Notes: generated by a model not told the origin, from the letters alone. Positions 1 to 8,459 are shown, counted from the stretch's first letter. The stretch: DNA of 64,000 nucleotides from Flaviflexus sp. (GCA_030537635.1 JAUNVM010000001.1:20992-84991), one strand, 5' to 3'. Numbers and translations are program-made.

Positions 1-1332
1 GAGACCATCACCTGGGACGAGATGGATGAGGCTGACTACTCGGCTCGCGAGGGCGGCGACTTCACCGTCAACGGCACCGTTGAGGGTTGGGCCGATGGCG
101 TGAGTGCCAACGTGACCGTCACCCCGGCCACGATCGAGAAGATCGAGGTCACCGAGGAGATCACCACCCCCGCCGGCATCCACCCCGACCTCCCCGGGAC
201 CGTCATGGTCCACTGGAGCAACGGCGATGTCACCGAGGCGGAGCCCACGTGGGAGGAGCTCGATGAGCTCGACTACGCCCAACCGACCGTCCTTGACGTC
301 GCCGGCTCGGTGTGCGGCGGTCCCGAGTGCGACTTCACCGCCCAGGTGACCGTCACCGAAGCCATCATCGTCTCCGTCAGCCACGACGATCCGGTTGTCA
401 CTGACTCGGGCACCGCTCCGGTCCTTCCCGACACTGGGACCGCGATCTGGTCGGACAAGATGGCCGGGGACGTCACTCTCGTCTGGGACGAGATTGATCC
501 CGCGCATTATATGGCCCGCGAGGGCGGCGAGTTCACCGTCAACGGCACGGTCGATGGTGAGGACTTCCCCGTCACCATTACCGTGCAGGTCAATCCCGCC
601 ACCAAGGAATTGGTTGCCGATATCGATCCGGTGACCACCGATTCCGGTACCGCCCCGACGCTGCCCGAGACCGTCACGGTCATGTGGAGCAATGGGGATG
701 TCACCGAGGAGCCCGTTACCTGGGATGAGATCGACGAGGCTGACTACTCGGGCATCGGCGGCGGACACTTCACCGTCAACGGAACCGTTGAGGGTATGGA
801 AGAAGGCGTGAGCGTCGATGTTCACGTCAATCCGGCCACGATTGAGAGCGCCGAGCTGGCCGAAGAGGTCACCACGCCCGCGGGTGTGGCTCCTGAGATG
901 CCGGAGACGGTGATGGTTCACTGGAGCAACGGTGACGTCACCGAGGAGCCTGTCACCTGGCACGAGATCGACGAGGCTGACTACGCTCAGTCCGGCGTCA
1001 TCGACGTCACCGGTCAGCTCTGCCCCGACTCTGAGTGCGTGTTCACCGTCCCGGTGACCGTCACCGATCCGGTTGACGAGCCCACTGACGAGCCCAGCGG
1101 TCAGCCGACCGATGAGCCGACTGATCAGCCCACCAAGCCGTCCGATCAGCCCACCCATCCGAAGGATCCGGGCAAGCACCCGGCCAAGGACCCGGGTAAG
1201 CATCCGACGCATCCGGGCAAGTATGGAAACGATCTGCCCCACACGGGCTCGAGCGTGGCCATGCTTGGACTGATCTCCTTCCTCATGCTGGCAACCGGCG
1301 GGGTTCTCGCCAGGCGCTACGCGCGTAGCTAG
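1..1332 (+). CDS. Sortase-anchored cell-wall protein with bacterial Ig-like repeats (5' end outside window)
   Basis: The reading frame is open from base 1, so the start and signal peptide lie upstream. Five repeat units of 78-79 residues are visible, each marked by a TW(D/E/H)E(I/L/M)DEADY-like motif near bases 13, 247, 481, 718 and 955. They resemble bacterial Ig-like group 4 (Big_4) domains. Units 2 and 5 carry a closely spaced Cys pair (CGGPEC, CPDSEC) that the others lack. A Pro/Asp/Lys/His-rich wall-spanning linker follows (about 1066-1230), then the sorting signal LPHTG at 1234-1248, a hydrophobic segment and a basic tail ending RRYARS. The protein is presumably linked to peptidoglycan by a class A/E-like sortase. 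Its ligand cannot be told from sequence. Confidence 0.88.
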   Translation, partial: ETITWDEMDEADYSAREGGDFTVNGTVEGWADGVSANVTVTPATIEKIEVTEEITTPAGIHPDLPGTVMVHWSNGDVTEAEPTWEELDELDYAQPTVLDVAGSVCGGPECDFTAQVTVTEAIIVSVSHDDPVVTDSGTAPVLPDTGTAIWSDKMAGDVTLVWDEIDPAHYMAREGGEFTVNGTVDGEDFPVTITVQVNPATKELVADIDPVTTDSGTAPTLPETVTVMWSNGDVTEEPVTWDEIDEADYSGIGGGHFTVNGTVEGMEEGVSVDVHVNPATIESAELAEEVTTPAGVAPEMPETVMVHWSNGDVTEEPVTWHEIDEADYAQSGVIDVTGQLCPDSECVFTVPVTVTDPVDEPTDEPSGQPTDEPTDQPTKPSDQPTHPKDPGKHPAKDPGKHPTHPGKYGNDLPHTGSSVAMLGLISFLMLATGGVLARRYARS

Positions 1333-1349
1333 CGCTAGCCAGTAAGCGT

Positions 1350-1375
1350 GGTGGCCGGGCATCTGCCCGGCCACC
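1350..1375 (+). terminator. Hairpin after the Ig-repeat gene
   Basis: Perfect 11-bp stem GGTGGCCGGGC / GCCCGGCCACC with loop ATCT, 17 bases after the stop codon, followed by ATTGCTTTTGCTT. It probably ends transcription of the surface-protein gene. An almost identical hairpin lies at 1681-1704. Confidence 0.75.
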
Positions 1376-1680
1376 ATTGCTTTTGCTTGTACCCTGCTAG
1401 CTCTGGTCCTCCGCGCGAGCCGGAAGGCCTCCGAGTCCCAGGCACAATCGCGCGTGGCTTCGACCTCCGTAGCCTCCCGTGGCCTCCCTCCCGCAGCTCC
1501 AGAGGCCCCCACAGAGCCAGTGCCGGCCCCCAGGGCCTTCTCTTGCGCGCCTGCGCTTGGCATTGTCTGTTCCTGTGCGCGGGGCTCTTCCAGTGGACCT
1601 GATGCGTGCGGTGGCGTCCCGGCGGGATGTGGCGGGCGAGATGGGGGAGGGGTAGCCGGCAGGGGTGGGGAGATACAACA
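1376..1680. other. 305-bp G/C-rich spacer without a recognisable gene
   Basis: The spacer lies between two near-identical hairpins, between convergent genes. Short open frames exist on both strands, but their translations are Arg/Pro/Gly/Ala-rich with no recognisable domain and no convincing ribosome binding site. I see nothing else in it. Confidence 0.6.
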
Positions 1681-1704
1681 GTGGCCGGGCATGTGCCCGG
1701 CCAC
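1681..1704 (-). terminator. Hairpin downstream of glpK
   Basis: Perfect 10-bp stem GTGGCCGGGC / GCCCGGCCAC with loop ATGT, 17 bases beyond the glpK stop on the minus strand, followed there by TGTTGTATCT. It is the likely terminator of glpFK. It differs from the 1350-1375 hairpin only in the loop and flanks. Confidence 0.7.
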
Positions 1705-1720
1705 CTGATGCTTGCTTGGT

Positions 1721-3241
1721 TTACTTCACGTCGTCGTCAACCCAGTCGAAGGTGCGGGTGACGGCCTTCTTCCACAGGCGCATCTGCCGCTCGCGCTCCT
1801 CGGATTCCATCTCCGGGGTCCAACGCTTGCCCTCCTGCCAGTTGTCGATGACGTCCTGCTCGCCGTTCCAGAAGCCGACGGCAATGCCGGCGGCGTAGGC
1901 GGCGCCGAGCGCGGTGGTCTCGGCAACCTTGGGGGTCACGACGTCCACGCCGAGGATGTCGGCCTGGAACTGCATGAGCTTGTTATTGGCGGTCATGCCA
2001 CCATCGACGCGCAGCTCGGTGAGCTCAACCCCGGAGTCCGCGTTCATTGCCTCGAGCACCTCGGCGGTCTGGAAGGCGGTGGCCTCCAGGACGGCGCGGG
2101 CGAGATGGCCCTTGTTGTTGAAGCGGGTGAGGCCGACGATCGCGCCGCGAGCATCGTCCTTCCAGTAGGGGGCGAACAGGCCGGAGAAGGCGGGAACGAA
2201 GTAGACGCCGCCATTGTCCTCCACGGTGTCCGCGAGATCCTCGATCTCGGGGGCCGAGGAGATGATCCCCAGATTGTCGCGCAGCCACTGAACGAGGGAG
2301 CCGGTGACGGCCATGGAGCCCTCGAGGGCGTACACGGCATCGTTCTCCCCGATCTTGTAGCAGACGGTGGTGAGCAGGCCGTTTTCGGAGGTGACCGCCT
2401 CGTGCCCGGTGTTGATGAGCATGAAGCAGCCGGTGCCGTAGGTGTTCTTGGCCATGCCCTTCTCGAAGCAGGCCTGGCCGAAGGTGGCGGCCTGCTGGTC
2501 GCCGAGGATGCCGGCGATGGGGGTGCCGATGATGAGGGAGTTCTTCGCACCCTCGCCGTAGACCTCCGAGGAGGACTTGATCTCGGGCAGCATCGACATG
2601 GGGATTCCCATGTCGGCGCAGATGTTCTCATCCCACGTCAGCTTCCGCACGTCCATGAGCATGGTGCGCGAGGCATTGGTGACATCGGTGACGTGCACGC
2701 CGCCATTGGGGCCACCGGTGAGGTTCCACAGCACCCAGGAGTCGGTGTTACCGAACAGCAGGTCGCCGTTCTCGGCCTTCTCCCGGGCACCCTCGACATT
2801 GTCGAGGATCCACTTGATCTTCGGGCCGGAGAAGTAGGTTGACAGGCCGAGGCCACAAATCTCCTTGTACTTATCCGGGCCTTCATCCCCACCCAGCTCG
2901 CGGGCGATCTTGTCCGTGCGGGTGTCCTGCCAGACGATGGCGTTGTACACGGGCTCGCCCGTGTTCTTGTCCCACACGACTGCGGTCTCGCGCTGGTTGG
3001 TGATGCCAACGGCGGCGAGCTCGTGGCGGTTGATGTCGGCGGCCGCAAGGGCCTTGCCAATGACGTGGCGGATGTTATCGCGGATCTCGATCGGGTCATG
3101 CTCGACCCAGCCCGCGCGCGGGAAGATCTGCTCGTGCTCGAGCTGCCCCGTTGCCACGATCTCACCGGAGTGATTGAAGATAATGGCGCGGGACGAGGTC
3201 GTTCCCTGGTCAATGGCCATGACGTAGTTCTTCTCAGTCAT
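1721..3241 (-). CDS. glpK: Glycerol kinase
   Basis: Catalyses glycerol + ATP to sn-glycerol 3-phosphate + ADP in the cytoplasm. The 506 residues match the usual FGGY-family length. The N-terminal phosphate loop [12 protein letters not shown], the substrate segment [10 protein letters not shown]-like ([10 protein letters not shown]), the core [13 protein letters not shown] and the C-terminal nucleotide segment [19 protein letters not shown] are all present. The loop before GILGDQ reads SSSEVYGEG and lacks the phosphorylatable His that the Firmicutes PTS protein HPr modifies, so PTS control is unlikely. It lies downstream of glpF in the same orientation, with 111 bases between them. It starts at ATG, with a purine-rich AAAGGA about 12 bases upstream. 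Confidence 0.97.
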   Translation of the reverse strand: MTEKNYVMAIDQGTTSSRAIIFNHSGEIVATGQLEHEQIFPRAGWVEHDPIEIRDNIRHVIGKALAAADINRHELAAVGITNQRETAVVWDKNTGEPVYNAIVWQDTRTDKIARELGGDEGPDKYKEICGLGLSTYFSGPKIKWILDNVEGAREKAENGDLLFGNTDSWVLWNLTGGPNGGVHVTDVTNASRTMLMDVRKLTWDENICADMGIPMSMLPEIKSSSEVYGEGAKNSLIIGTPIAGILGDQQAATFGQACFEKGMAKNTYGTGCFMLINTGHEAVTSENGLLTTVCYKIGENDAVYALEGSMAVTGSLVQWLRDNLGIISSAPEIEDLADTVEDNGGVYFVPAFSGLFAPYWKDDARGAIVGLTRFNNKGHLARAVLEATAFQTAEVLEAMNADSGVELTELRVDGGMTANNKLMQFQADILGVDVVTPKVAETTALGAAYAAGIAVGFWNGEQDVIDNWQEGKRWTPEMESEERERQMRLWKKAVTRTFDWVDDDVK

Positions 3242-3308
3242 CGTTGACGAGCATCCTTTCTCATGCCGGATCTCCGGCGGTGACGTGCCGGCGAACCGGC
3301 TGGTAGGT

Positions 3309-3323
3309 GCCGGAAGTTCCGGC
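3309..3323 (-). promoter_or_regulatory. Inverted repeat in the glpF-glpK spacer
   Basis: GCCGGAA-G-TTCCGGC is a perfect 7-bp inverted repeat in the 111-base spacer between the two co-directional genes. It may be an mRNA hairpin that sets the relative level of glpF and glpK. It has no U-tract, so I do not call it a terminator. Confidence 0.4.
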
Positions 3324-3352
3324 GGTTGTAATGGAGTGTGCGGTGGGCGCGG

Positions 3353-4099
3353 TTACGGGCCGACGACGGACAGCATATCCGTGCCGAACACGACGCCGGC
3401 GAGCACGCCGCCAATGATCGGGCCGACGATCGGGACCCAGGAGTAGCCCCAGTCCGAGCCACCCTTGCCCTTGATGGGGAGGATGGCGTGGGCGATGCGG
3501 GGGCCGAGGTCACGGGCCGGGTTAATGGCGTACCCGGTGGGGCCGCCGAGGGAGGCGCCGATGGAGACAATGACGAAGGCAACGGCGAGCGGGCCAAGCG
3601 CGGTCGTCGTGTTGCCCTGGTAGAGCACCCAGGCGACGAGAACGAAGGTGCCGATGGTCTCGGTGACGGTGTTCCACAGGGGATTGCGGATCTGCGGGCC
3701 GGTGGCAAAAGTGCCGAGAATCTCGGCCTGATTCTCGTGCTCGTCGTAGTGCTGCTTGTAGGCGAGCCAGGCGAGAACGGCACCGACGATGGCGCCGAGG
3801 GTCTGGGCGACACAGTAGGTCACCGTATTGACGAAGTTGACCTCGACCCCCGGAACGAATTCGGAGGCGCCGGAGGCGACCACGCCGAGGGTGACGGCCG
3901 GGTTGAGGTGACCGCCGGTCTGCCAGGCGGCGTAGACGCCGATCATGACGGCGAGACCCCACCCGAAGTTGATCATGAGCCAACCGGTTCCCTGACCCTT
4001 GGACTTGGTGAGCAAGTTGGTGGCGACCACGCCAACACCAAGCACGATAAGGAACATCGTGCCGACGAACTCGGACACGAAGATTGCACCAACACTCAT
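3353..4099 (-). CDS. glpF: Glycerol uptake facilitator (aquaglyceroporin, MIP family)
   Basis: Integral membrane channel admitting glycerol for GlpK. The 248 residues from the ATG at 4099 contain the two MIP half-helix motifs: HLNPAVTLG near residue 65 and INPARDLGPR near residue 193. Asp after the second NPAR is the glycerol-facilitator signature, as opposed to a strict water channel. About six membrane helices are evident. The frame stays open for 24 codons further upstream, but MSVGAIFVSEFVGT is the natural N-terminus and AAAGG lies just ahead of it. It is followed by glpK and is divergent from a SorC-type regulator. Confidence 0.95.
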   Translation of the reverse strand: MSVGAIFVSEFVGTMFLIVLGVGVVATNLLTKSKGQGTGWLMINFGWGLAVMIGVYAAWQTGGHLNPAVTLGVVASGASEFVPGVEVNFVNTVTYCVAQTLGAIVGAVLAWLAYKQHYDEHENQAEILGTFATGPQIRNPLWNTVTETIGTFVLVAWVLYQGNTTTALGPLAVAFVIVSIGASLGGPTGYAINPARDLGPRIAHAILPIKGKGGSDWGYSWVPIVGPIIGGVLAGVVFGTDMLSVVGP

Positions 4100-4442
4100 A
4101 GTGGTGACCTTTCTTGTAGTCTGCATGCTGCTCGCAGAGGTGGTGAGACAGGACGCAGGACCGAGCCCCATCGCACATTTCCTTGAGTACGGTAGACACT
4201 CTTACACACTTTTCGGGCCCAATTAATTACATGTGAGATGTGTCTCTGGCGCTTTGAACAAGCGTGCAGTCGCATGGGCTCCGACCTGCAACGTTGCCTG
4301 GCTCACGAATGGCGACACAGTTACCCGCATTATTGAGGTGTGGGACTGGGATTTTTGTCGCCCAATTGGAAGGAAGGCCCAGATATGCTTGAACTAACGT
4401 TCATGGGGAGTTGCCCGTGTGCGGGGTACCTAGGAGGTTCGT
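4100..4442. promoter_or_regulatory. Divergent control region between glpF and its probable regulator
   Basis: This 343-bp region is more A/T-rich than its flanks. It contains TGAAC-TAAC-GTTCA at 4390-4403, an inverted repeat of the kind bound by SorC/DeoR-type regulators (B. subtilis DeoR, a SorC-family protein, uses a TTGAA...TTCAA operator). It also contains a tandem ATGTG-AG-ATGTG at about 4229-4240. AGGAGG at 4432-4437 is the ribosome binding site for the regulator gene. Operator assignment is inference. Confidence 0.45.
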
Positions 4443-5423
4443 GTGGCCGATGATCGTCGAAGGGCTGCCTATGAGGCCGCCATGCTGCATTACATTCACG
4501 GAGAGACCATGGAGACCGTGGCCCGCCGCTTGGGTGTCTCCCGCTCGACGGTGTCGCGGCTCATCTCGCATGCCAAGGATTCCGGCCTCGTCCGCATCTC
4601 CCTTCACCCGCCCACCGAGAATTCCGATTCGTTGTCCACGCGAATCTCCGACACCTTCGGGGTGACGGCGCACGTCGTGCCGGTGGCCGCCATGTCCACC
4701 GAGGTGCGCCGGCTCGATGCGGTGGCGATGGTGGCGGGGGCGATCTTCTCCGACATGGTCGAATCCGGCCTCACCGTCGGCATCGCCTGGGGCACCACCG
4801 TGGCGGCCGTGGCCGAGCACCTGTCCCCGCGCCCGGCACCCGGATCCACCGTGGTCCAGCTCAATGGCGCGGCAAACTCGACCACCACCGGCATTCCCTT
4901 CGTCGGCCAGATCATGGAGAAGGTGGCCTCGGCCTTCGGCTCCTCGGTCTGCCACTTCCCGGTTCCCGCCTTTTTCGATTACGCGGAGACCCGCGAGGCC
5001 ATGTGGCGGGAGCGCTCGATTCGCGCCGTCCGCGAAATCCAGCGGTCCACCGACGTTGCCGTCTTCGGGGTGGGCTCCTTCACCTCGCCGCTCGCCTCCC
5101 ACGTCTACGCCGGGGGATATTTGTCGGATGAGGATATTGCGACGCTGCGCGCCGAGGGCGTTGTCGGCGACATCTGCACGGTGCTGCTGCGCCCGGATGG
5201 CTCCTACGATGACATCGAGATGAATCGCCGCGCCACCGGTCCCTCTCCGGCCGAACTGGCCTCGATTCCGCGCCGCCTATGCGTCGTCGCCGGCACCTCG
5301 AAGGTCCTTCCGCTGCACGGCGCGCTGCGCGCTGGGGCGGTCACCGATCTCGTGCTGGACGAGGGTGCGGCCTACAAGCTGCTCGACCTCGCGGACGGTC
5401 AGATCCGCACGCCCGCGCGATGA
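4443..5423 (+). CDS. SorC/DeoR-type sugar-binding transcriptional regulator
   Basis: 326 residues with an N-terminal helix-turn-helix (about residues 8-50: HGETMETVARRLGVSRSTVS then the recognition helix) and a long C-terminal effector domain of the SorC sugar-binding type (about 60-320; motifs GIAWGTTVAAVAEHL and VVQLNGA). It starts at GTG 4443, 5 bases after a strong AGGAGG. The gene is divergent from glpFK, so it probably controls glycerol uptake and its own gene in response to a phosphorylated metabolite. The effector cannot be read from sequence. The stop overlaps the argA start (ATGA). Confidence 0.85.
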   Translation: MADDRRRAAYEAAMLHYIHGETMETVARRLGVSRSTVSRLISHAKDSGLVRISLHPPTENSDSLSTRISDTFGVTAHVVPVAAMSTEVRRLDAVAMVAGAIFSDMVESGLTVGIAWGTTVAAVAEHLSPRPAPGSTVVQLNGAANSTTTGIPFVGQIMEKVASAFGSSVCHFPVPAFFDYAETREAMWRERSIRAVREIQRSTDVAVFGVGSFTSPLASHVYAGGYLSDEDIATLRAEGVVGDICTVLLRPDGSYDDIEMNRRATGPSPAELASIPRRLCVVAGTSKVLPLHGALRAGAVTDLVLDEGAAYKLLDLADGQIRTPAR

Positions 5424-5941
5424 TCGAGATTGTCTCGGCCCGCCCCTGTCACGTGCGGGCGATCGCCGAGCTGGTCGAACCCTTCGCGCATCACCGGGTG
5501 CTCGTAGCCAAGGAGCTGATCTCCTACTTCGAGGACGTTCAGGAATTCGTTGTCGCCCTCGATGGCGAGAATGTGGTGGGATGTGGCGCCCTACATGTCA
5601 TGTGGGAGGACATCGCCGAGATCCGCACCCTTGCCGTCCGCCCGGAGGAGCAGGGACGTGGCATCGGCTCGAGAATCTACCAGGCGCTCGAGGATCGGGC
5701 CCGCGAGCTTGGTCTCGCCCGGCTCTTCTGCCTCACCTTCGAAACCGATTTCTTTGCCCGCGCCGGCTTCGCCCCCATCGAGGGAACCCCGGTGGGGAAG
5801 AACGTCTTCAACGAGATGCTGCGCAGCCACGACGAGGGGCTCGCCGAATTCCTCGACCTCGCGAGGGTCAAACCCAATACCCTCGGCAATACTCGCATGC
5901 TTAAGGAGCTCACCGACGACGTCCTGCTCGAGGGGGACTGA
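5420..5941 (+). CDS. argA: N-acetylglutamate synthase, single-domain GNAT type
   Basis: Acetyl-CoA-dependent N-acetylation of glutamate, first step of arginine synthesis. The 173 residues match the short actinobacterial form (Rv2747-like) with no kinase-like domain. The features are VVGCGALHVMWEDIAEIRTL, the acetyl-CoA loop EEQGRGIGS, the LTFETDFFARAGF segment and the C-terminal EFLDLARVKPNTLGN. The ATG start overlaps the preceding stop by 4 bases, implying coupled translation with the regulator gene. The 3' two-thirds is overlapped on the opposite strand by an open frame from the gene at 6433. Confidence 0.9.
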   Translation: MIEIVSARPCHVRAIAELVEPFAHHRVLVAKELISYFEDVQEFVVALDGENVVGCGALHVMWEDIAEIRTLAVRPEEQGRGIGSRIYQALEDRARELGLARLFCLTFETDFFARAGFAPIEGTPVGKNVFNEMLRSHDEGLAEFLDLARVKPNTLGNTRMLKELTDDVLLEGD

Positions 5942-6433
5942 GCGGGGCGGTCCGAACGCCGGGGTCTCGGCCACCGGCGCAGCTATACCTGGATAACACC
6001 GGGATCGCGCCCGGATAGCGCCCGGACCTCCGCCTCGCCGGGCAAAGCCGCCCCCCTCATCGCGGCGGGAAGCCCCTTCCATTTTCCTTCCCACAATCTC
6101 GGCGGCTAGCGGTCCTTGGAGGGCGATGATCGCCATGAGCACGGATGGCAGCGGTGCGCCGAAGGCGAGGATGATGGTGGCGGCAATGATGGCGAGGGCG
6201 GTCCACTGGGCAGCCTTGCGCCACAGCGCTCCCGCCTCGCGCGAAAGCGGGGCGCGGGTGATGATGAGGGCGCCGGCAATGGTGAGCCCGGCGGTGGCAA
6301 TCGCGGGAATGATCGGAGCCCAGGTGCGTGCCTGCGGCGGGGTGGCCGCGTAGCCGGCCAGGCCGAGCAGGGACAGGATGAGACCGAGTCCGACGAGGCC
6401 GGTGGAGAAGAGGAGGACGCTGCGCTGGCTCAT
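5591..6433 (-). CDS. Small multi-pass membrane protein; 3' end uncertain, runs antisense into argA
   Basis: The start is well supported: its ATG (6433-6431) overlaps the mutY stop as ATGA. The first about 125 residues look real and carry four hydrophobic segments (for example LLFSTGLVGLGLILSLLGLAG, IIPAIATAGLTIAGALII and WTALAIIAATIILAFGAP). After about residue 130 the translation becomes Gly/Arg-rich, then reads through the antisense strand of argA to a stop at 5591, for 280 residues in all. The C-terminal half is probably not selected. Either a frameshift hides an earlier stop (the other frame stops at 6106) or the protein carries a non-conserved tail. Function unknown. Confidence 0.5.
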   Translation of the reverse strand: MSQRSVLLFSTGLVGLGLILSLLGLAGYAATPPQARTWAPIIPAIATAGLTIAGALIITRAPLSREAGALWRKAAQWTALAIIAATIILAFGAPLPSVLMAIIALQGPLAAEIVGRKMEGASRRDEGGGFARRGGGPGAIRARSRCYPGIAAPVAETPAFGPPRSVPLEQDVVGELLKHASIAEGIGFDPREVEEFGEPLVVAAQHLVEDVLPHRGSLDGGEAGAGKEIGFEGEAEEPGETKLAGPILERLVDSRADATSLLLRADGKGADLGDVLPHDM

Positions 6434-7296
6434 GGGATTAGGCTACCGGCCAGATAAAGGCGCGTGCCACTGGCCACCGCCAGACCGTCGGCCACGAGCC
6501 CGTCGAGGGCCTCCTCGGTGCGCGGATGATCACCGAGCATGCCGCGAAGCTCTGCCACGTCGGCACTCGTGCGCTCCCGCAGTACCGCCATGATCATCCC
6601 CCGGGCCTGCCGCGCCGTACCTTCCCAGGCCTGGCTGCGCCGCCGCCCAGCATGCTCATCGGCCGGATAATCGGCCTCGCGCCACCGGCACTCGGCCGCC
6701 ACCGGGCAGCTTCCACACGTGGGCGTCCGGGCCGTACACACGAGGGCACCCAGCTCCATGATCGCCTGATTCCACCTGGCGCTCCTGGCATCGTCCGATG
6801 GCAAGAGGTCACGGGCGAGGGCCTCCTCGGCCTTCGTCAGGCTGGGCGGAGGAAGGGCGCGTCCACCCAACCGGGCGAGGACGCGGCGAATATTCGTGTC
6901 GAGGACGAGGGCCCGCTTGCCAAATCCGAAGGCGCGCACCGCTCCGGCCGTGTACGGACCAATTCCAGGTAGGGCGAGCAGCTCTTCCATGCCGCTTGGC
7001 ACCCGCCCCGCATGCCGCATCGTGATGACGCGGGCACATTCGCGCAGCCGCAGCGCGCGGCGCGGATATCCCAGGCGATCCCAGGCCCGCAAAACATCGG
7101 CCTCGCTCGCCTCGGCCAGGTCCGCCGGGGTCGGCCATCGGCGCCGCCAGGACTCCCAGGCCGGGATAACCCGAGCAACCGGGGTTTGCTGGCTCATGAC
7201 CTCGCACAGGAGTACCTCCCAGGGCGTGGTTCCTGGCCTGCGCCACGGCAGGTCACGGCCGCAGGTGTCATACCACGCGAGGATTTTCTCGATCAT
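6430..7296 (-). CDS. mutY: A/G-specific adenine DNA glycosylase
   Basis: Removes adenine mispaired with 8-oxoguanine or guanine. The 288 residues include the catalytic Glu in CEVMSQQTPV, the helix-hairpin-helix LPGIGPYTAGAV followed by the catalytic Asp in VLDTNIRRVL, and a complete iron-sulfur ligand set C-X6-C-X2-C-X5-C in CTARTPTCGSCPVAAEC. The open frame extends 175 codons upstream with basic, non-conserved sequence. The start MIEKILAWYDTCGRDLPWR is the family N-terminus and sits 7 bases after a CACACT hexamer. It is translationally coupled to the membrane-protein gene downstream. Confidence 0.95.
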   Translation of the reverse strand: MIEKILAWYDTCGRDLPWRRPGTTPWEVLLCEVMSQQTPVARVIPAWESWRRRWPTPADLAEASEADVLRAWDRLGYPRRALRLRECARVITMRHAGRVPSGMEELLALPGIGPYTAGAVRAFGFGKRALVLDTNIRRVLARLGGRALPPPSLTKAEEALARDLLPSDDARSARWNQAIMELGALVCTARTPTCGSCPVAAECRWREADYPADEHAGRRRSQAWEGTARQARGMIMAVLRERTSADVAELRGMLGDHPRTEEALDGLVADGLAVASGTRLYLAGSLIP

Positions 7297-7363
7297 CGTC
7301 CCCAGTGTGCCACACCGGCTTGCCCCCGCCGTCCCGCTCCAATGAGGCGGTACAGTAAAGGAC

Positions 7364-8455
7364 GTGACAGACGATCCGCGCCGCCGTCCCCGCCGAGGTG
7401 GGGACGATTCGCGCGCCCGAAAGCGCGGGGGATCTGCCCGGCCCTCGCGCGCCGACGGATCGACGCGCTCATCGCGCACATCCGCGCCGAAAAAGTCGAA
7501 GAAGACGTCATCGCGCACCACCGGCTCGGCGGCCAAGAAGCGGCCCGGCGCGGCCAAGAGACGCCCGGACGCCGCGAAGAAGCAGCCGACCGGAAAGAAG
7601 CGCCCCGCAGCGGGTTCCTCGCGCCGTTCTGCGCCCACCGGGAAAACCGCCCAGGCCCGGCGGAATCGGCGGATGACGGGGGAGCAAATGAGGGCGCGGC
7701 GCCTGGCCGCGATGAAGGAGGCGCGCCAGCGGGAAGCCCGCCGCCGCCGTCTCTTCCGCATCATCGCCTGGATGTTCCTCATCGGCATTCTCGTCGCCGC
7801 CGGTGTCTTCGTGCGCGCCAAGTTTCATGAGCATCAGCAGAACCTCATCGAGGCTCAGGGGGTGAAACAGGAAGAGGTCGTTGCCTGCACCCCGAAGATG
7901 ATGGACATTTCGATGGAGCGGGACGGCTCGGTCGCCGGCCAACCGATCACCTTCAATATTTCCCTCAAGAACACCTCCGATAGTGCGTGCTTCCTCAAGG
8001 TGGGAACCGAACGCATGGTGCTCACCGTCACCTCCGGCGAGGACCATATTTGGGCCTCCCACGAATGTCGCGAACCGCAGCCGGACATGAGAGTGTTCCG
8101 TCCCGGTGTCTCCACCACCATTCCCATCACCTGGGATGGCTCGAGGACGGACTCCTCCTGCCAGGATCTGCCCGCGCCTCGACCCGGCGTCTACGTCGTC
8201 AACGGCACCCTCAATGGCAAGAATGTGCCCGCCCTGCGTGACGCCTTTGAGCTCACCGGCCCCCATGGGGAGCGCGTCGAACAGCCCGCTAAGCCGGAAG
8301 ATGCCGACTCGGAGGGCACCGATCCGGCCGATGGCGGCGCCGAGGAAGGTGGCGATGGTCAGGATGCCGACCAGCCGGCCGAGCAGCCCGCCCCGGACGA
8401 TGGTGGGGACGGACAGCAGGACGAGCAAAGCCAGCAGGAGCAGCCGGGCGAATAG
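7364..8455 (+). CDS. Single-pass membrane protein with basic cytoplasmic tail, unknown function
   Basis: 363 residues. Residues 1-125 are Lys/Arg/Ser/Ala-rich and probably disordered and DNA- or RNA-like in charge. One transmembrane helix follows (about 130-150, IIAWMFLIGILVAAGVFV). Then comes an extracytoplasmic beta-type domain (about 165-300) with Cys residues in VACTPK, SACFLK, SHECRE and SSCQDL that could form disulfides. It ends in an acidic, Gln/Pro-rich tail. The domain resembles small actinobacterial cell-surface domains of unknown function. It starts at GTG 7364, 7 bases after TACAGT, and AAAGGA overlaps that spacer. It is divergent from mutY. Confidence 0.75.
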   Translation: MTDDPRRRPRRGGDDSRARKRGGSARPSRADGSTRSSRTSAPKKSKKTSSRTTGSAAKKRPGAAKRRPDAAKKQPTGKKRPAAGSSRRSAPTGKTAQARRNRRMTGEQMRARRLAAMKEARQREARRRRLFRIIAWMFLIGILVAAGVFVRAKFHEHQQNLIEAQGVKQEEVVACTPKMMDISMERDGSVAGQPITFNISLKNTSDSACFLKVGTERMVLTVTSGEDHIWASHECREPQPDMRVFRPGVSTTIPITWDGSRTDSSCQDLPAPRPGVYVVNGTLNGKNVPALRDAFELTGPHGERVEQPAKPEDADSEGTDPADGGAEEGGDGQDADQPAEQPAPDDGGDGQQDEQSQQEQPGE

Positions 8456-8459
8456 CCCC

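Noticed and set aside
1397-1678. 93-codon minus-strand and several plus-strand frames in the 1376-1680 spacer
   Set aside because: Arg/Gly/Pro-rich translations, no convincing start signals and no family resemblance.
1712-2842. 376-codon open frame opposite glpK
   Set aside because: Exact antisense of a well-conserved gene; composition (Gly/Val/Asp/Leu/His-rich) is the usual by-product of high-GC codon bias.
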